DNA from: a virus | Direction: 5' to 3' (one strand) | DNA length: 32,218 nucleotides | IMG/VR virus record: IMGVR_UViG_3300032291_000797 | Span: 1-32,218 of that record | Shown here: piece after piece, positions 7,974 to 15,042 of the stretch | How positions within the stretch are numbered: the first letter of the stretch is position 1 | How the letters are laid out: each line of letters starts with the position of its first letter | Translations under genes and position numbers: made by a program | The notes under the pieces: generated by a model | What the model was told of the DNA's origin: nothing | The model's input: the letters and a program-made list of their open reading frames with translations, nothing else | Databases searched by the model: none

Positions 7974-8488
7974 TTCCAATAGTCGCCTCCCTACTTACGA
8001 CCCTTGCCTCAAATGGCTTGGGTCTTTTGTCTTCTGCTATCCAAGCAAAGGGAAAAGAAGTCGTCGAGCAAACGCTTGGCGTGAAAATTCCCGACAACCC
8101 AACACCTGAAGATGTCGCCAAGTTGCGCCAAGCGCAGTACGACCACGAAGAGCGTTTGCTTGAGTTGGGTATTGAGAAGGCTCGTCTTGAGCAGGAGGAA
8201 CTCAAAGCCATCCTTGCCGCGCAGGCCGCTGAAGAGAGCAATGTCAGCCGCCGTTGGGAAGCAGACATGGTCTCCGACTCGTGGTTGTCCAAGAACATCC
8301 GACCCGGCACGCTGGTGTACATCCTGACGGCCTACCTGCTGTTCGCAATTGCCGACGGCTACGGTTTTCGGATTGCCGAATCCTACGTCAATTTGTTGGG
8401 CCAATGGGGTATGTTGGTGATGACCGCGTATTTTGGAGGTCGTTCCGCTGAGAAGATTGTTGGGATGCTGAAAGGGGTCAAGGAATGA
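7970..8488 (+). CDS. Holin of the 3TM (GTA-release) type
   Basis: 172 residues. Short hydrophobic N-terminus (IVASLLTTLASNGLGLLSSA), a charged helical middle (~25-90, HEERLLELGIEKARLEQEEL), then the characteristic segment SDSWLSKNIRPGTLVYILTA leading into two C-terminal membrane helices (~112-128 and ~137-155). This order matches the phage holin family first described for gene-transfer-agent release (GTA_holin_3TM). The product should permeabilise the inner membrane and let the downstream endolysin reach the wall. It overlaps four bases with both neighbours, as expected for a lysis operon. Confidence 0.72.
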   Translation: MIPIVASLLTTLASNGLGLLSSAIQAKGKEVVEQTLGVKIPDNPTPEDVAKLRQAQYDHEERLLELGIEKARLEQEELKAILAAQAAEESNVSRRWEADMVSDSWLSKNIRPGTLVYILTAYLLFAIADGYGFRIAESYVNLLGQWGMLVMTAYFGGRSAEKIVGMLKGVKE

Positions 8489-8826
8489 GCCTGAGCCAAG
8501 AACAAGCGGCATTCCTATTGGATGCCTGCAAACTCATCCAATACGCCACAGAGCAGGGCTTTGTGGTCACTGGTGGCGAGTTGGCTCGTACACCTGAACA
8601 GCAGGCCATTTACGTCAACACAGGCCGCTCCAAGACGTTAAACTCTATCCATCTCAAGAGGTGTGCCATTGACTTGAATTTCTTCAAGGATGGGCAGATA
8701 ATCTGGGACAAGGGCATCCTTGCGCCATTGGGTGCTTATTGGGAAACTTTGCACCCCAAAAACCGTTGGGGTGGGAACTTTAAATCACTGGTGGATTGTC
8801 CACATTTTGAACGAAACGTGGGGTAA
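8485..8826 (+). CDS. Endolysin, M15-type peptidoglycan peptidase
   Basis: 113 residues, a minimal single-domain enzyme. The metallopeptidase M15 (VanY/L-Ala-D-Glu endopeptidase-like) motifs are visible: NSIHLKRCAIDLN gives zinc ligands His56 and Asp63, and RWGGNFKSLVDCPHFE gives the third ligand His107 after the typical GG-F-D-PHFE ending. It should cleave peptide cross-links or stems of peptidoglycan at lysis. There is no signal peptide, so release depends on the holin encoded immediately upstream, with which it overlaps by four bases (ATGA). Length and motif order fit small phage endolysins well. Confidence 0.82.
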   Translation: MSLSQEQAAFLLDACKLIQYATEQGFVVTGGELARTPEQQAIYVNTGRSKTLNSIHLKRCAIDLNFFKDGQIIWDKGILAPLGAYWETLHPKNRWGGNFKSLVDCPHFERNVG

Positions 8827-8828
8827 AT

Positions 8829-9464
8829 ATGGCAACCGCATCGGTAATGACTTACGACTCTTTGGTCGAAAACATCCAGTCTTACCTAGACCGTACTGAT
8901 GCGGATACTCTCGCCAAGATTCCGCTTTTCATCATGTTGGCAGAGCAAATCATTGCCAGCCAAATCAAGTTCCTTGGGAACCTGACGGTTCAGACTTCGA
9001 CCATGACGATTGGTCAGCCCATTCTTGACAAGCCCGCTCGTTGGCACAAGACGGTGTCCATGAACATCACTGTGGACGGCTCAAAACAGCCCGTGTTGCT
9101 TCGTAAGTACGAGTACCTGCGCAACTACACACCTGACGCTGACACGACTGGTGTACCTGCCTATTACGGCGACTACGACTACACGCATTGGTTGGTAGCC
9201 CCATCCCCTGCGGCGGCGTATGAGTTTGAGGTTTTGTATTACGAGCGACTTCAACCACTTGATTCCACCAACCAAACCAATTGGTTTACCACCTACGCCC
9301 CACAGGCTTTGCTGTATGGGTCTTTGTTGCAGGCTATGCCGTATGTCAAGAACGACGAACGTATGCCTATGTGGCAACAGAACTATGACCTCATCATTCA
9401 GACATTGAAGTCTGAGGATGTACAGCGTATCGGTGACCGCCAAGCAACTGTATTGGATACCTGA
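8829..9464 (+). CDS. Head-tail adaptor protein
   Basis: 211 residues. It begins with a helical segment (MTYDSLVENIQSYLDRTDADTL, interrupted at LAKIPLFIMLAEQII) typical of phage adaptor proteins of short-tailed phages, followed by beta-rich residues ~50-150 with WHKTVSM, RKYEYLRNYTP and PAYYGDYD, and a helical C-terminus (QALLYGSLLQAMPYVKNDE, then MWQQNYDLIIQTLK). This helix / beta / helix order matches the portal-binding adaptor ring that precedes the nozzle in T7- and SU10-like phages. The nozzle-like gene lies two genes downstream. Family assignment is from pattern recognition, not alignment. Confidence 0.7.
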   Translation: MATASVMTYDSLVENIQSYLDRTDADTLAKIPLFIMLAEQIIASQIKFLGNLTVQTSTMTIGQPILDKPARWHKTVSMNITVDGSKQPVLLRKYEYLRNYTPDADTTGVPAYYGDYDYTHWLVAPSPAAAYEFEVLYYERLQPLDSTNQTNWFTTYAPQALLYGSLLQAMPYVKNDERMPMWQQNYDLIIQTLKSEDVQRIGDRQATVLDT

Positions 9465-9466
9465 AC

Positions 9467-10696
9467 ATGAGTTACAACAGCCCCTTCACAGGAAACGTCA
9501 TTCAACCGACGGACGTCTCTTACAGCCGAATCACACTGACAACTGACTTACAGTTGACTTGGCCCATCAATGGCACAACCGCCGATGACGCCGCCGCTCG
9601 AATCATGGAGGTGTCTACCGCTTCCACTGCAAATGAGTTGTGGATGCCACCTGCAAACCAAGCCTCGGTCGGTCAAGACGCCTTGATTCGCAACGTCGGC
9701 TCTGTTGCCCTGACAGTCAAGGACTTCACTGGCGCAAACACCATTGTGACGGTCGCCGCAGGTGAGGCTCAGTACATCTATATCACCACCAACGCTACCA
9801 CTGCGGGAACATGGGGAATCATTGCCTACGGCATTGGCTCTTCTGGCGCGGATGCCGCTACGTTGGCGGGATATGGTTTGTTGGCAATTGGTCAGACGCT
9901 CAATCAGAGCCAACCAGTTACGACGTTCTCATCCAGCTACACGGCCTTGGCAACAGACCGCTCAAACACTTATGTGTGGACTGGCGGCGCTGGCACTTTG
10001 ACGATGACGCTGGCATCTACGCTTGGCGACAATTGGTTCATGTTTGTGCGCAACAACGGGACTGGCGCTTTGACTGTGGATTGCAGTGGCGGAAACACCA
10101 TAAACGGCTCCACTTCAATCGTTCTCCAACCTGCTGACTCTTGCATCATTGTCTGTAGTGGTTCAACTTTCTACACCGTTGGCTTGGGTCGGAACACGCA
10201 GTTTGCATTTACTCAATTGAGTAAGGCGGTTACATCTGGCTCGTACACCTTGACTGCCTCTGAGTCGTCAAACGTCATTCAGAAATACACAGGCACATTG
10301 ACTGGCAACGTCACAATCGTTGTTCCTGCGACTGTGCAGGTTTACTACATTCTGAATGAGACGACTGGTGCTTACACAGTCACAATCACAACAGGCTCTG
10401 GCTCTACGGCGATTTTGACCGCAGGCAGTCAAGCCACGTTGGTTTGCGACTCTGTGAACTTGTACAACGCCAACACAATTTTGGCTGGTACTTCGACTAT
10501 CAGTTTGAACAATGGTTCAGCCAGTAACCCTTCGTTGAATTTTTCTTCAGAAGCTACGACAGGTATTTATCATGCCGCCGCTGGTGAGTTCAACATTTCA
10601 ATCCTTGGGGTGCTGAGGTCAACGCTCTCCGCTACTGGATTGTCAATTGTTGGCGCTGGTAATTTCACTGGTGGAATTGCTGGCGGGACTTACTGA
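9467..10696 (+). CDS. Beta-repeat virion surface protein
   Basis: 409 residues, rich in T, S, G and N with regular beta strands. Residues ~1-130 contain a non-repetitive domain (LQLTWPINGTTADDAAARIM; GTWGIIAYG). From ~150 two or more similar blocks follow the scheme SYTA/SYTL, then TLTM/NVTIVVP, then a closing GST(S/A)I strand (near ~165-235 and ~255-325). The C-terminus has NPSLNFSSEATTGIYHAAAG and ends GGIAGGTY, like the small protein at 2334-2627. Located between adaptor and nozzle genes, it is a likely tail-spike or fibre-like appendage component. No enzymatic motif seen. Confidence 0.6.
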   Translation: MSYNSPFTGNVIQPTDVSYSRITLTTDLQLTWPINGTTADDAAARIMEVSTASTANELWMPPANQASVGQDALIRNVGSVALTVKDFTGANTIVTVAAGEAQYIYITTNATTAGTWGIIAYGIGSSGADAATLAGYGLLAIGQTLNQSQPVTTFSSSYTALATDRSNTYVWTGGAGTLTMTLASTLGDNWFMFVRNNGTGALTVDCSGGNTINGSTSIVLQPADSCIIVCSGSTFYTVGLGRNTQFAFTQLSKAVTSGSYTLTASESSNVIQKYTGTLTGNVTIVVPATVQVYYILNETTGAYTVTITTGSGSTAILTAGSQATLVCDSVNLYNANTILAGTSTISLNNGSASNPSLNFSSEATTGIYHAAAGEFNISILGVLRSTLSATGLSIVGAGNFTGGIAGGTY

Positions 10697-12951
10697 TGGT
10701 TAAAAAGGTTTTCACCATTGACACGTTGCCGGGAGTCCAGCGCGACGGAACAATCTTTGACATGAACTTTTACACGGACGCTCGTTGGGTTCGTTTCCAA
10801 CGCGGTCGCCCAAGGAAAGTTGGTGGGTATCGCGCAATCGTCAGCAACGCAAACGGATACTCTCGCGGCATCTATGTAAACTCAGTGGACGGAGTCAACT
10901 CGGTTTTCAACGGATATAGCGAAGGTCTTGAGGTCGTCAACATCAACAACCTTGGTATTGGCGCTGGCGTAAATGAATTTACCTTCACAGGTCTTGTTTT
11001 AACACTCAACACATTGGTTGGCGGCACGCTCTACACCAACGGCACATATACAGGCGTGACCTTGACTGGTGGCTCTGGCTCTGGCGCAAAGGCAACTATT
11101 GTTGTGTCTGGCAATACCGTGACCACGGTGACGCTCACAACGGCTGGTAATGGCTATGTGGTTGGAGACACTTTGAGCGCTACCGCCGCAAGCATTGGCG
11201 GAACTGGTAGCGGCTTTTCAATCAATGTTGCAACGATTGATGATGGCTTTACAGCCAGCGATTTGAATTTGTGGCAGTTTGATTCGACTTTTGATTCGCA
11301 AGGTTCTGGCAACCAATTGTTGCTTGCGCACCCCGGTCAAAACTTGGCGCAGATTGACCAAACAGTCGCCACTCCAGTCTTGGCTGGGAACATCAACGGC
11401 ACAACTTTGTCCCCACTTACTGACACTGCTGGCTCAAACCCAACTGGCGATGTCATTGAAGTTGCTGGTGGCGTGTGCGTACTCCACCCTTATGTCTTTG
11501 TGTATGGAGACAACGGCCTCATCAAGAACTGCGTCGCTGGGAATCCATACGATTGGAACGGAGCAGACGCCAACGAGACGAACGTGGCCTCAACAAAGGT
11601 TGTCAAAGGTTTGCCAGTGCGAGGCGGCTCTAACGCCCCTTCAGGATTGTTTTGGTCTCTTGACTCACTGATTCGTGTGTCCTACACACCAACCACCGTA
11701 ACGGTCGCTGGAAGCCCTCAGACTTTCTATTGGCGCTATGACATCATCTCAAGCCAATCTTCCATTCTTTCTAGCCAATGCGTCATTGAATATGATGGCA
11801 TCTACTATTGGATTGGTGTTGACCGCTTCTTGATGTACAACGGTGTGGTCAAGGAAATTAAAAACACATTCAACCAAAACTACTTCTTTGACAATCTCAA
11901 CTACGCTCAACAGCAAAAAGTGTTTGTCAACAAGGTTCCTCGCTTTGGTGAGATTTGGTGGTTCTTCCCTTCTGGAGACTCAGAAGAGTGTAACGATGCC
12001 ATCATCTACAACGTCCGCGAAGATTGTTGGTATGACGCTGGTGGCGCGTTGGGCGCTCGTCGCACTGCTGGGTACTTCTCTCAAGTGTTTCACTACCCCA
12101 TCAATGCTGGCGCAACATTGAGTGAGCAGGAAGTTATTTTCACTGCATCAATTTCAACAACAAATGCCAATGCAGTAATCACAATTGCACCAAACAACTT
12201 GGTGGCGGTGGGTCAACAAGTTGTTTCCACAAGCGTCCCATCTGGCGCTTCAATTTCATTGATTACACCCAACGCCGCGTCGCCAACAGCCACAGGCTCT
12301 TCTGGGTCAAGCGACATCGTTGTCAGTAGCGCAACTGGTATCGTGCTGAATCAATCCGCCACAGGCACTGGCATTGGTGCAGGCGCGATTGTGACCAACA
12401 TTGTTGGAACAACGATTACGCTTTCTGTGGCAAACAGTGGCGCTGTGTCAGGAACCATTTCATTCTCTGGTTTGAGTTTGACTTTGTCTGCAAACGCAAC
12501 GGCAACATCTGTTGAGACTGCAAACTTTGACACTGTGGCTGGCAAGGTGATTTTGTGGCAACACGAAATTGGCACTGACCAAGTTATTGCTGAATCAGCG
12601 GACGCCATCGAGAGTTACTTTGAGACAAGCGATTTGGGTTTTGTTGCAGGTGGCCCTGCGCAGACCGCCCCTGTTGGCGAAAACTTCTGGGTGAACTTGG
12701 AGCGCGTGGAACCTGACTTCATCCAACAAGAAGAGATGACATTCCAAGTCACTGGTCGACCATATGCTCAGTCTACTGATGTGACGTCAGACCCTTATGT
12801 GTTTTCTCCAAACACAGGCAAGATTGATATGCGCCAACAACGGCGCGAGATACGCTTGCGATTCAAGAGCAACGTGCAAGGCGGCGATTACCAAATGGGT
12901 AAAGTTTTGCTCACGGTTACTTTGGGCGACTCTCGACCATACGGAAGCTAA
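10696..12951 (+). CDS. Tail nozzle-like protein with inserted domains
   Basis: 751 residues. The N-terminus (FTIDTLPGVQRDGTIFDMNF, then ARWVRFQRGRPRKVGGYRAI) and the C-terminus (RREIRLRFKSNVQGGDYQMG) are the recognisable ends of the beta-propeller nozzle / DNA-stabilisation proteins closing the tail of short-tailed phages. The core also shows YWIGVDRFLMYNGVVKEI and WYDAGGALGARRTAGYF blade-like segments. Two stretches look foreign to that core: residues ~100-181 (GSGSGAKATIVVSGNTVTTV, GNGYVVGDTLSA) and ~483-611 (repeated GT-rich, Ig-like strands). One-base overlap with the previous stop (TGATG). Nozzle assignment is supported by its position after the adaptor. Confidence 0.65.
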   Translation: MVKKVFTIDTLPGVQRDGTIFDMNFYTDARWVRFQRGRPRKVGGYRAIVSNANGYSRGIYVNSVDGVNSVFNGYSEGLEVVNINNLGIGAGVNEFTFTGLVLTLNTLVGGTLYTNGTYTGVTLTGGSGSGAKATIVVSGNTVTTVTLTTAGNGYVVGDTLSATAASIGGTGSGFSINVATIDDGFTASDLNLWQFDSTFDSQGSGNQLLLAHPGQNLAQIDQTVATPVLAGNINGTTLSPLTDTAGSNPTGDVIEVAGGVCVLHPYVFVYGDNGLIKNCVAGNPYDWNGADANETNVASTKVVKGLPVRGGSNAPSGLFWSLDSLIRVSYTPTTVTVAGSPQTFYWRYDIISSQSSILSSQCVIEYDGIYYWIGVDRFLMYNGVVKEIKNTFNQNYFFDNLNYAQQQKVFVNKVPRFGEIWWFFPSGDSEECNDAIIYNVREDCWYDAGGALGARRTAGYFSQVFHYPINAGATLSEQEVIFTASISTTNANAVITIAPNNLVAVGQQVVSTSVPSGASISLITPNAASPTATGSSGSSDIVVSSATGIVLNQSATGTGIGAGAIVTNIVGTTITLSVANSGAVSGTISFSGLSLTLSANATATSVETANFDTVAGKVILWQHEIGTDQVIAESADAIESYFETSDLGFVAGGPAQTAPVGENFWVNLERVEPDFIQQEEMTFQVTGRPYAQSTDVTSDPYVFSPNTGKIDMRQQRREIRLRFKSNVQGGDYQMGKVLLTVTLGDSRPYGS

Positions 12952-12952
12952 T

Positions 12953-13213
12953 ATGGCGCTTCCGCTCGTATACGACCCTCGGTATCACACATGGGACTCT
13001 TGGTCGAGCCTCATGGTCGAGGCGTATGCGGCGCAACAGCTATCAATGAACACGCCCGAAGAGGCGTGGAAGGAATGGGCGGCGGGGCTAAAAGCCATCG
13101 ACGTCTTTGTGAACGAGGGCATTCCCGGCCCCTACATCTATGAGAACTGGCAGGACTGGGCGCAAGCACTGGTCGGAGCAGTCAATCAATCTTATGAGGA
13201 AACGGCAACATGA
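12953..13213 (+). CDS. Small Trp-rich structural-operon protein
   Basis: 86 residues from the ATG one base after the nozzle stop; the open frame further upstream is antiphase to the nozzle gene and rejected. It contains many aromatic residues (YDPRYHTWDSWSSLMVEAY, EEAWKEWAAGLKAIDVF, YENWQDWAQALVGAVNQ) and looks wholly helical. It lies directly after the nozzle-like gene and overlaps the ACP gene by four bases (ATGA), so all three are probably translated together. Function unknown; possibly a tail or virion accessory. Confidence 0.6.
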   Translation: MALPLVYDPRYHTWDSWSSLMVEAYAAQQLSMNTPEEAWKEWAAGLKAIDVFVNEGIPGPYIYENWQDWAQALVGAVNQSYEETAT

Positions 13214-13491
13214 ACTTCATTGAAATTTTTAACCATGTGGCAAAGGTCGCTCGACCCGCGCACGTCAAGGTAGCCATTGCAGAGTCAATGGAAGACCAAT
13301 TCCAAGACATCGGCTTGGACAGCCTCGACGGCTTGGTCATGCTGATGTACTTTGATGAACTCTACGGCATCGCTGACGAGGTGAGCAAAGAGTGGACGCC
13401 AAAATCCGTGCAGGAACTTCACGACCTTGTAATGGCTCATAAAACCAAAGAGCCAACGTCAATGGAAGAAGTTGCTGAGGTGTGCAAATGA
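13210..13491 (+). CDS. Acyl carrier protein (phage-encoded)
   Basis: 93 residues. The 4'-phosphopantetheine attachment motif is clear: FQDIGLDSLDGLVMLMYFDE, with Ser38 in the DSL core, followed by YGI as in the LEEEFGI region of bacterial ACPs. A predicted helix I (~1-25) precedes it and helices III/IV follow (~60-75), with an extra Lys/Glu tail of about 18 residues compared with the ~77-residue E. coli AcpP. Relative to AcpP, the acidic recognition helix has Val43 in place of Glu41 and Leu51 in place of Glu49. The gene starts with an ATGA overlap on the upstream stop and overlaps the ketosynthase start the same way. No phosphopantetheinyl transferase is in the window, so the host enzyme would have to load it. 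Confidence 0.85.
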   Translation: MNFIEIFNHVAKVARPAHVKVAIAESMEDQFQDIGLDSLDGLVMLMYFDELYGIADEVSKEWTPKSVQELHDLVMAHKTKEPTSMEEVAEVCK

Positions 13492-14597
13492 TTTATCTCA
13501 CACACTACCGCACAGCCTCCACCAACAACGTCGAACTGTTCGACGACATCATCTACCCGCAAAAGGTCAATTGGTTCCCTGAGACCTACAACCGCACAAA
13601 GTCTGGCTTGGTCTACGTCCCCCATAAGTTGGCGGAGAAAGTCCTTGACCCTGAGTTGCTGACGTTCTTGCGAGACAACCCAGTTGGCAAGACGGCCTTC
13701 ATCCTTGCTGGTGGCAACGCCCACTTTGCAGGCATTGGACAGCGCCCATATGACTCGCGCCTGACCTACACCTACAAGTTCCTGCCTTTCACCCTCACGC
13801 AGGTCTATGCGGGTCGTGTGGCCCAATCTTGCGGCGACATGGATATGGTCACCACAGACGCCTCTGCCTGCGCCTCCAGCCTAAAGGTGATGATGGATGT
13901 GGTCAACCTCATCGACTTCTACGATTACGACCGCGTCATTGTGCTGACGGTTGAGGATGGCGTCTCAAACGCTGTTTTGGAGTTTTTTGGCGACTCCAAG
14001 GCTGTTTTGACTCAAAAACAAGAGGATGAGGGCATCAAGCCATCCGCTTTCGATTCGACCAACTTTGGCTTTCGAGTGGGTCAAGGAGCCGCTTTGGCGG
14101 TGTTTGAGTCTCGCGACGCGGTGGCTCGTCAACAAATTAAGCCCCATGCCCGCTTGGTTGGGGCATACAGCGCGTCGGAGCGCTCAACCAATGCCATCGG
14201 TCAATGTGAGGACGGCGAGGGGTTCATTAAGGCTATGGAGGGCGCAATGCACTATGGCAATATTTCCCCAGATGAGATTAAAATCGTCAAAACCCACGGA
14301 ACTGGAACTGCGTCCAACAACAAGGCTGAAAAGAACGCCTTGACCCAAACGCTAAAAGCATTCATTGCAACCTCGTATAAGCAAAAAATTGGTCATACGA
14401 TGGGTAGCAGTGGACTGCTGGAAACGCTACTTTTACTGCAAGACATCAAAGCTGGATTTGTCCCTGCGATTGAGAACCGAACCGAAACTGATTCGGTATT
14501 CCTTTCGGAATCGACAACCCCGCCTGATGGCTTGATAATGAGTTTGGCGGCAGGAATGGGAAACATCTACTCCGCCGCAATTTTTAAGGGGATGTGA
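13488..14597 (+). CDS. 3-oxoacyl-ACP synthase (KAS I/II-type ketosynthase), phage-encoded
   Basis: 369 residues from ATG 13488, which overlaps the ACP stop (ATGA); a GTG two codons earlier is possible but less likely. Full thiolase-fold condensing-enzyme motifs: DASACASS (nucleophile Cys128), KTHGTGTASNNKAEKNAL (His270) and KIGHTMGSSGLLETLLLL (His303). Spacings are close to FabF's Cys163-His303-His340, which marks the Cys-His-His KAS I/II class, not KAS III. It should condense an acyl-thioester with malonyl-ACP or, failing that, decarboxylate malonyl-ACP. It is about 35 residues shorter before the Cys than FabF. The usual GFGGTN gating loop near the C-terminus is replaced by LAAGMGNIYSAAIF. 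The adjacent ACP is the obvious partner. No ketoreductase, dehydratase or thioesterase gene is nearby. Confidence 0.88.
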   Translation: MIYLTHYRTASTNNVELFDDIIYPQKVNWFPETYNRTKSGLVYVPHKLAEKVLDPELLTFLRDNPVGKTAFILAGGNAHFAGIGQRPYDSRLTYTYKFLPFTLTQVYAGRVAQSCGDMDMVTTDASACASSLKVMMDVVNLIDFYDYDRVIVLTVEDGVSNAVLEFFGDSKAVLTQKQEDEGIKPSAFDSTNFGFRVGQGAALAVFESRDAVARQQIKPHARLVGAYSASERSTNAIGQCEDGEGFIKAMEGAMHYGNISPDEIKIVKTHGTGTASNNKAEKNALTQTLKAFIATSYKQKIGHTMGSSGLLETLLLLQDIKAGFVPAIENRTETDSVFLSESTTPPDGLIMSLAAGMGNIYSAAIFKGM

Positions 14598-15040
14598 TGT
14601 TAGTTGACAGCAAAAAGAAACAACTGAGCCAAGATGCAATTGTGATGATTGCGGCTCAGGAGACTAAGTCACCACACCCAGCATCTACTGTCTATGCGGC
14701 GCTTGTGAAAGAGATGAATATGCCCGGCACATCGCTTGTGCGCGACGGCAACACTCTTTTCGTCATCCACGTTGGTCAAGGCCGCACAGGCGTCTTCCGT
14801 GCATTGAATGCCGACACCGCCCGCAACTACCTAGAGAACTCCTACGCCTTCATCCAAGGCGCTTACAAGATGGGATTTGACGTCCTCGTAAGCGAGTTTG
14901 AAGACCCAACAATTTTCAATATTTTTAAAGCGATTTCGCGCAACCCTCCTCAAGAGGGAATGGGCTACAAGGCCGAAAGAACCAAAAAAGGGTTCCGCGT
15001 TACGGTAAAACTTGGGCCAAAGCGGGCTGAAAGGGAATAA
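14597..15040 (+). CDS. Protein of unknown function coupled to the ketosynthase
   Basis: 147 residues from ATG 14597, which shares its first base with the ketosynthase stop (TGATG); a GTG one codon upstream is possible. Beta strands (GTSLVRDGNTLFVIHVG, GRTGVFRALNAD) are followed by a long helix (YLENSYAFIQGAYKMGFDVL) and a basic C-terminus (GFRVTVKLGPKRAERE). The strand/helix order and the FI..A...GFDVLVSEF segment vaguely recall GNAT-type acyltransferases and the small gp13-like internal proteins of podoviruses, but no acetyl-CoA loop (R/Q-x-x-G-x-G/A) can be seen, so I do not assign it. Position makes it a candidate third component of the ACP-ketosynthase system or an internal virion protein. 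Confidence 0.6.
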   Translation: MLVDSKKKQLSQDAIVMIAAQETKSPHPASTVYAALVKEMNMPGTSLVRDGNTLFVIHVGQGRTGVFRALNADTARNYLENSYAFIQGAYKMGFDVLVSEFEDPTIFNIFKAISRNPPQEGMGYKAERTKKGFRVTVKLGPKRAERE

Positions 15041-15042
15041 TC

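Noticed and set aside
8009-8512. Reverse-strand frame opposite the holin
   Set aside because: It is covered by a well-supported + strand holin gene in a tight operon; no ribosome site or family resemblance.
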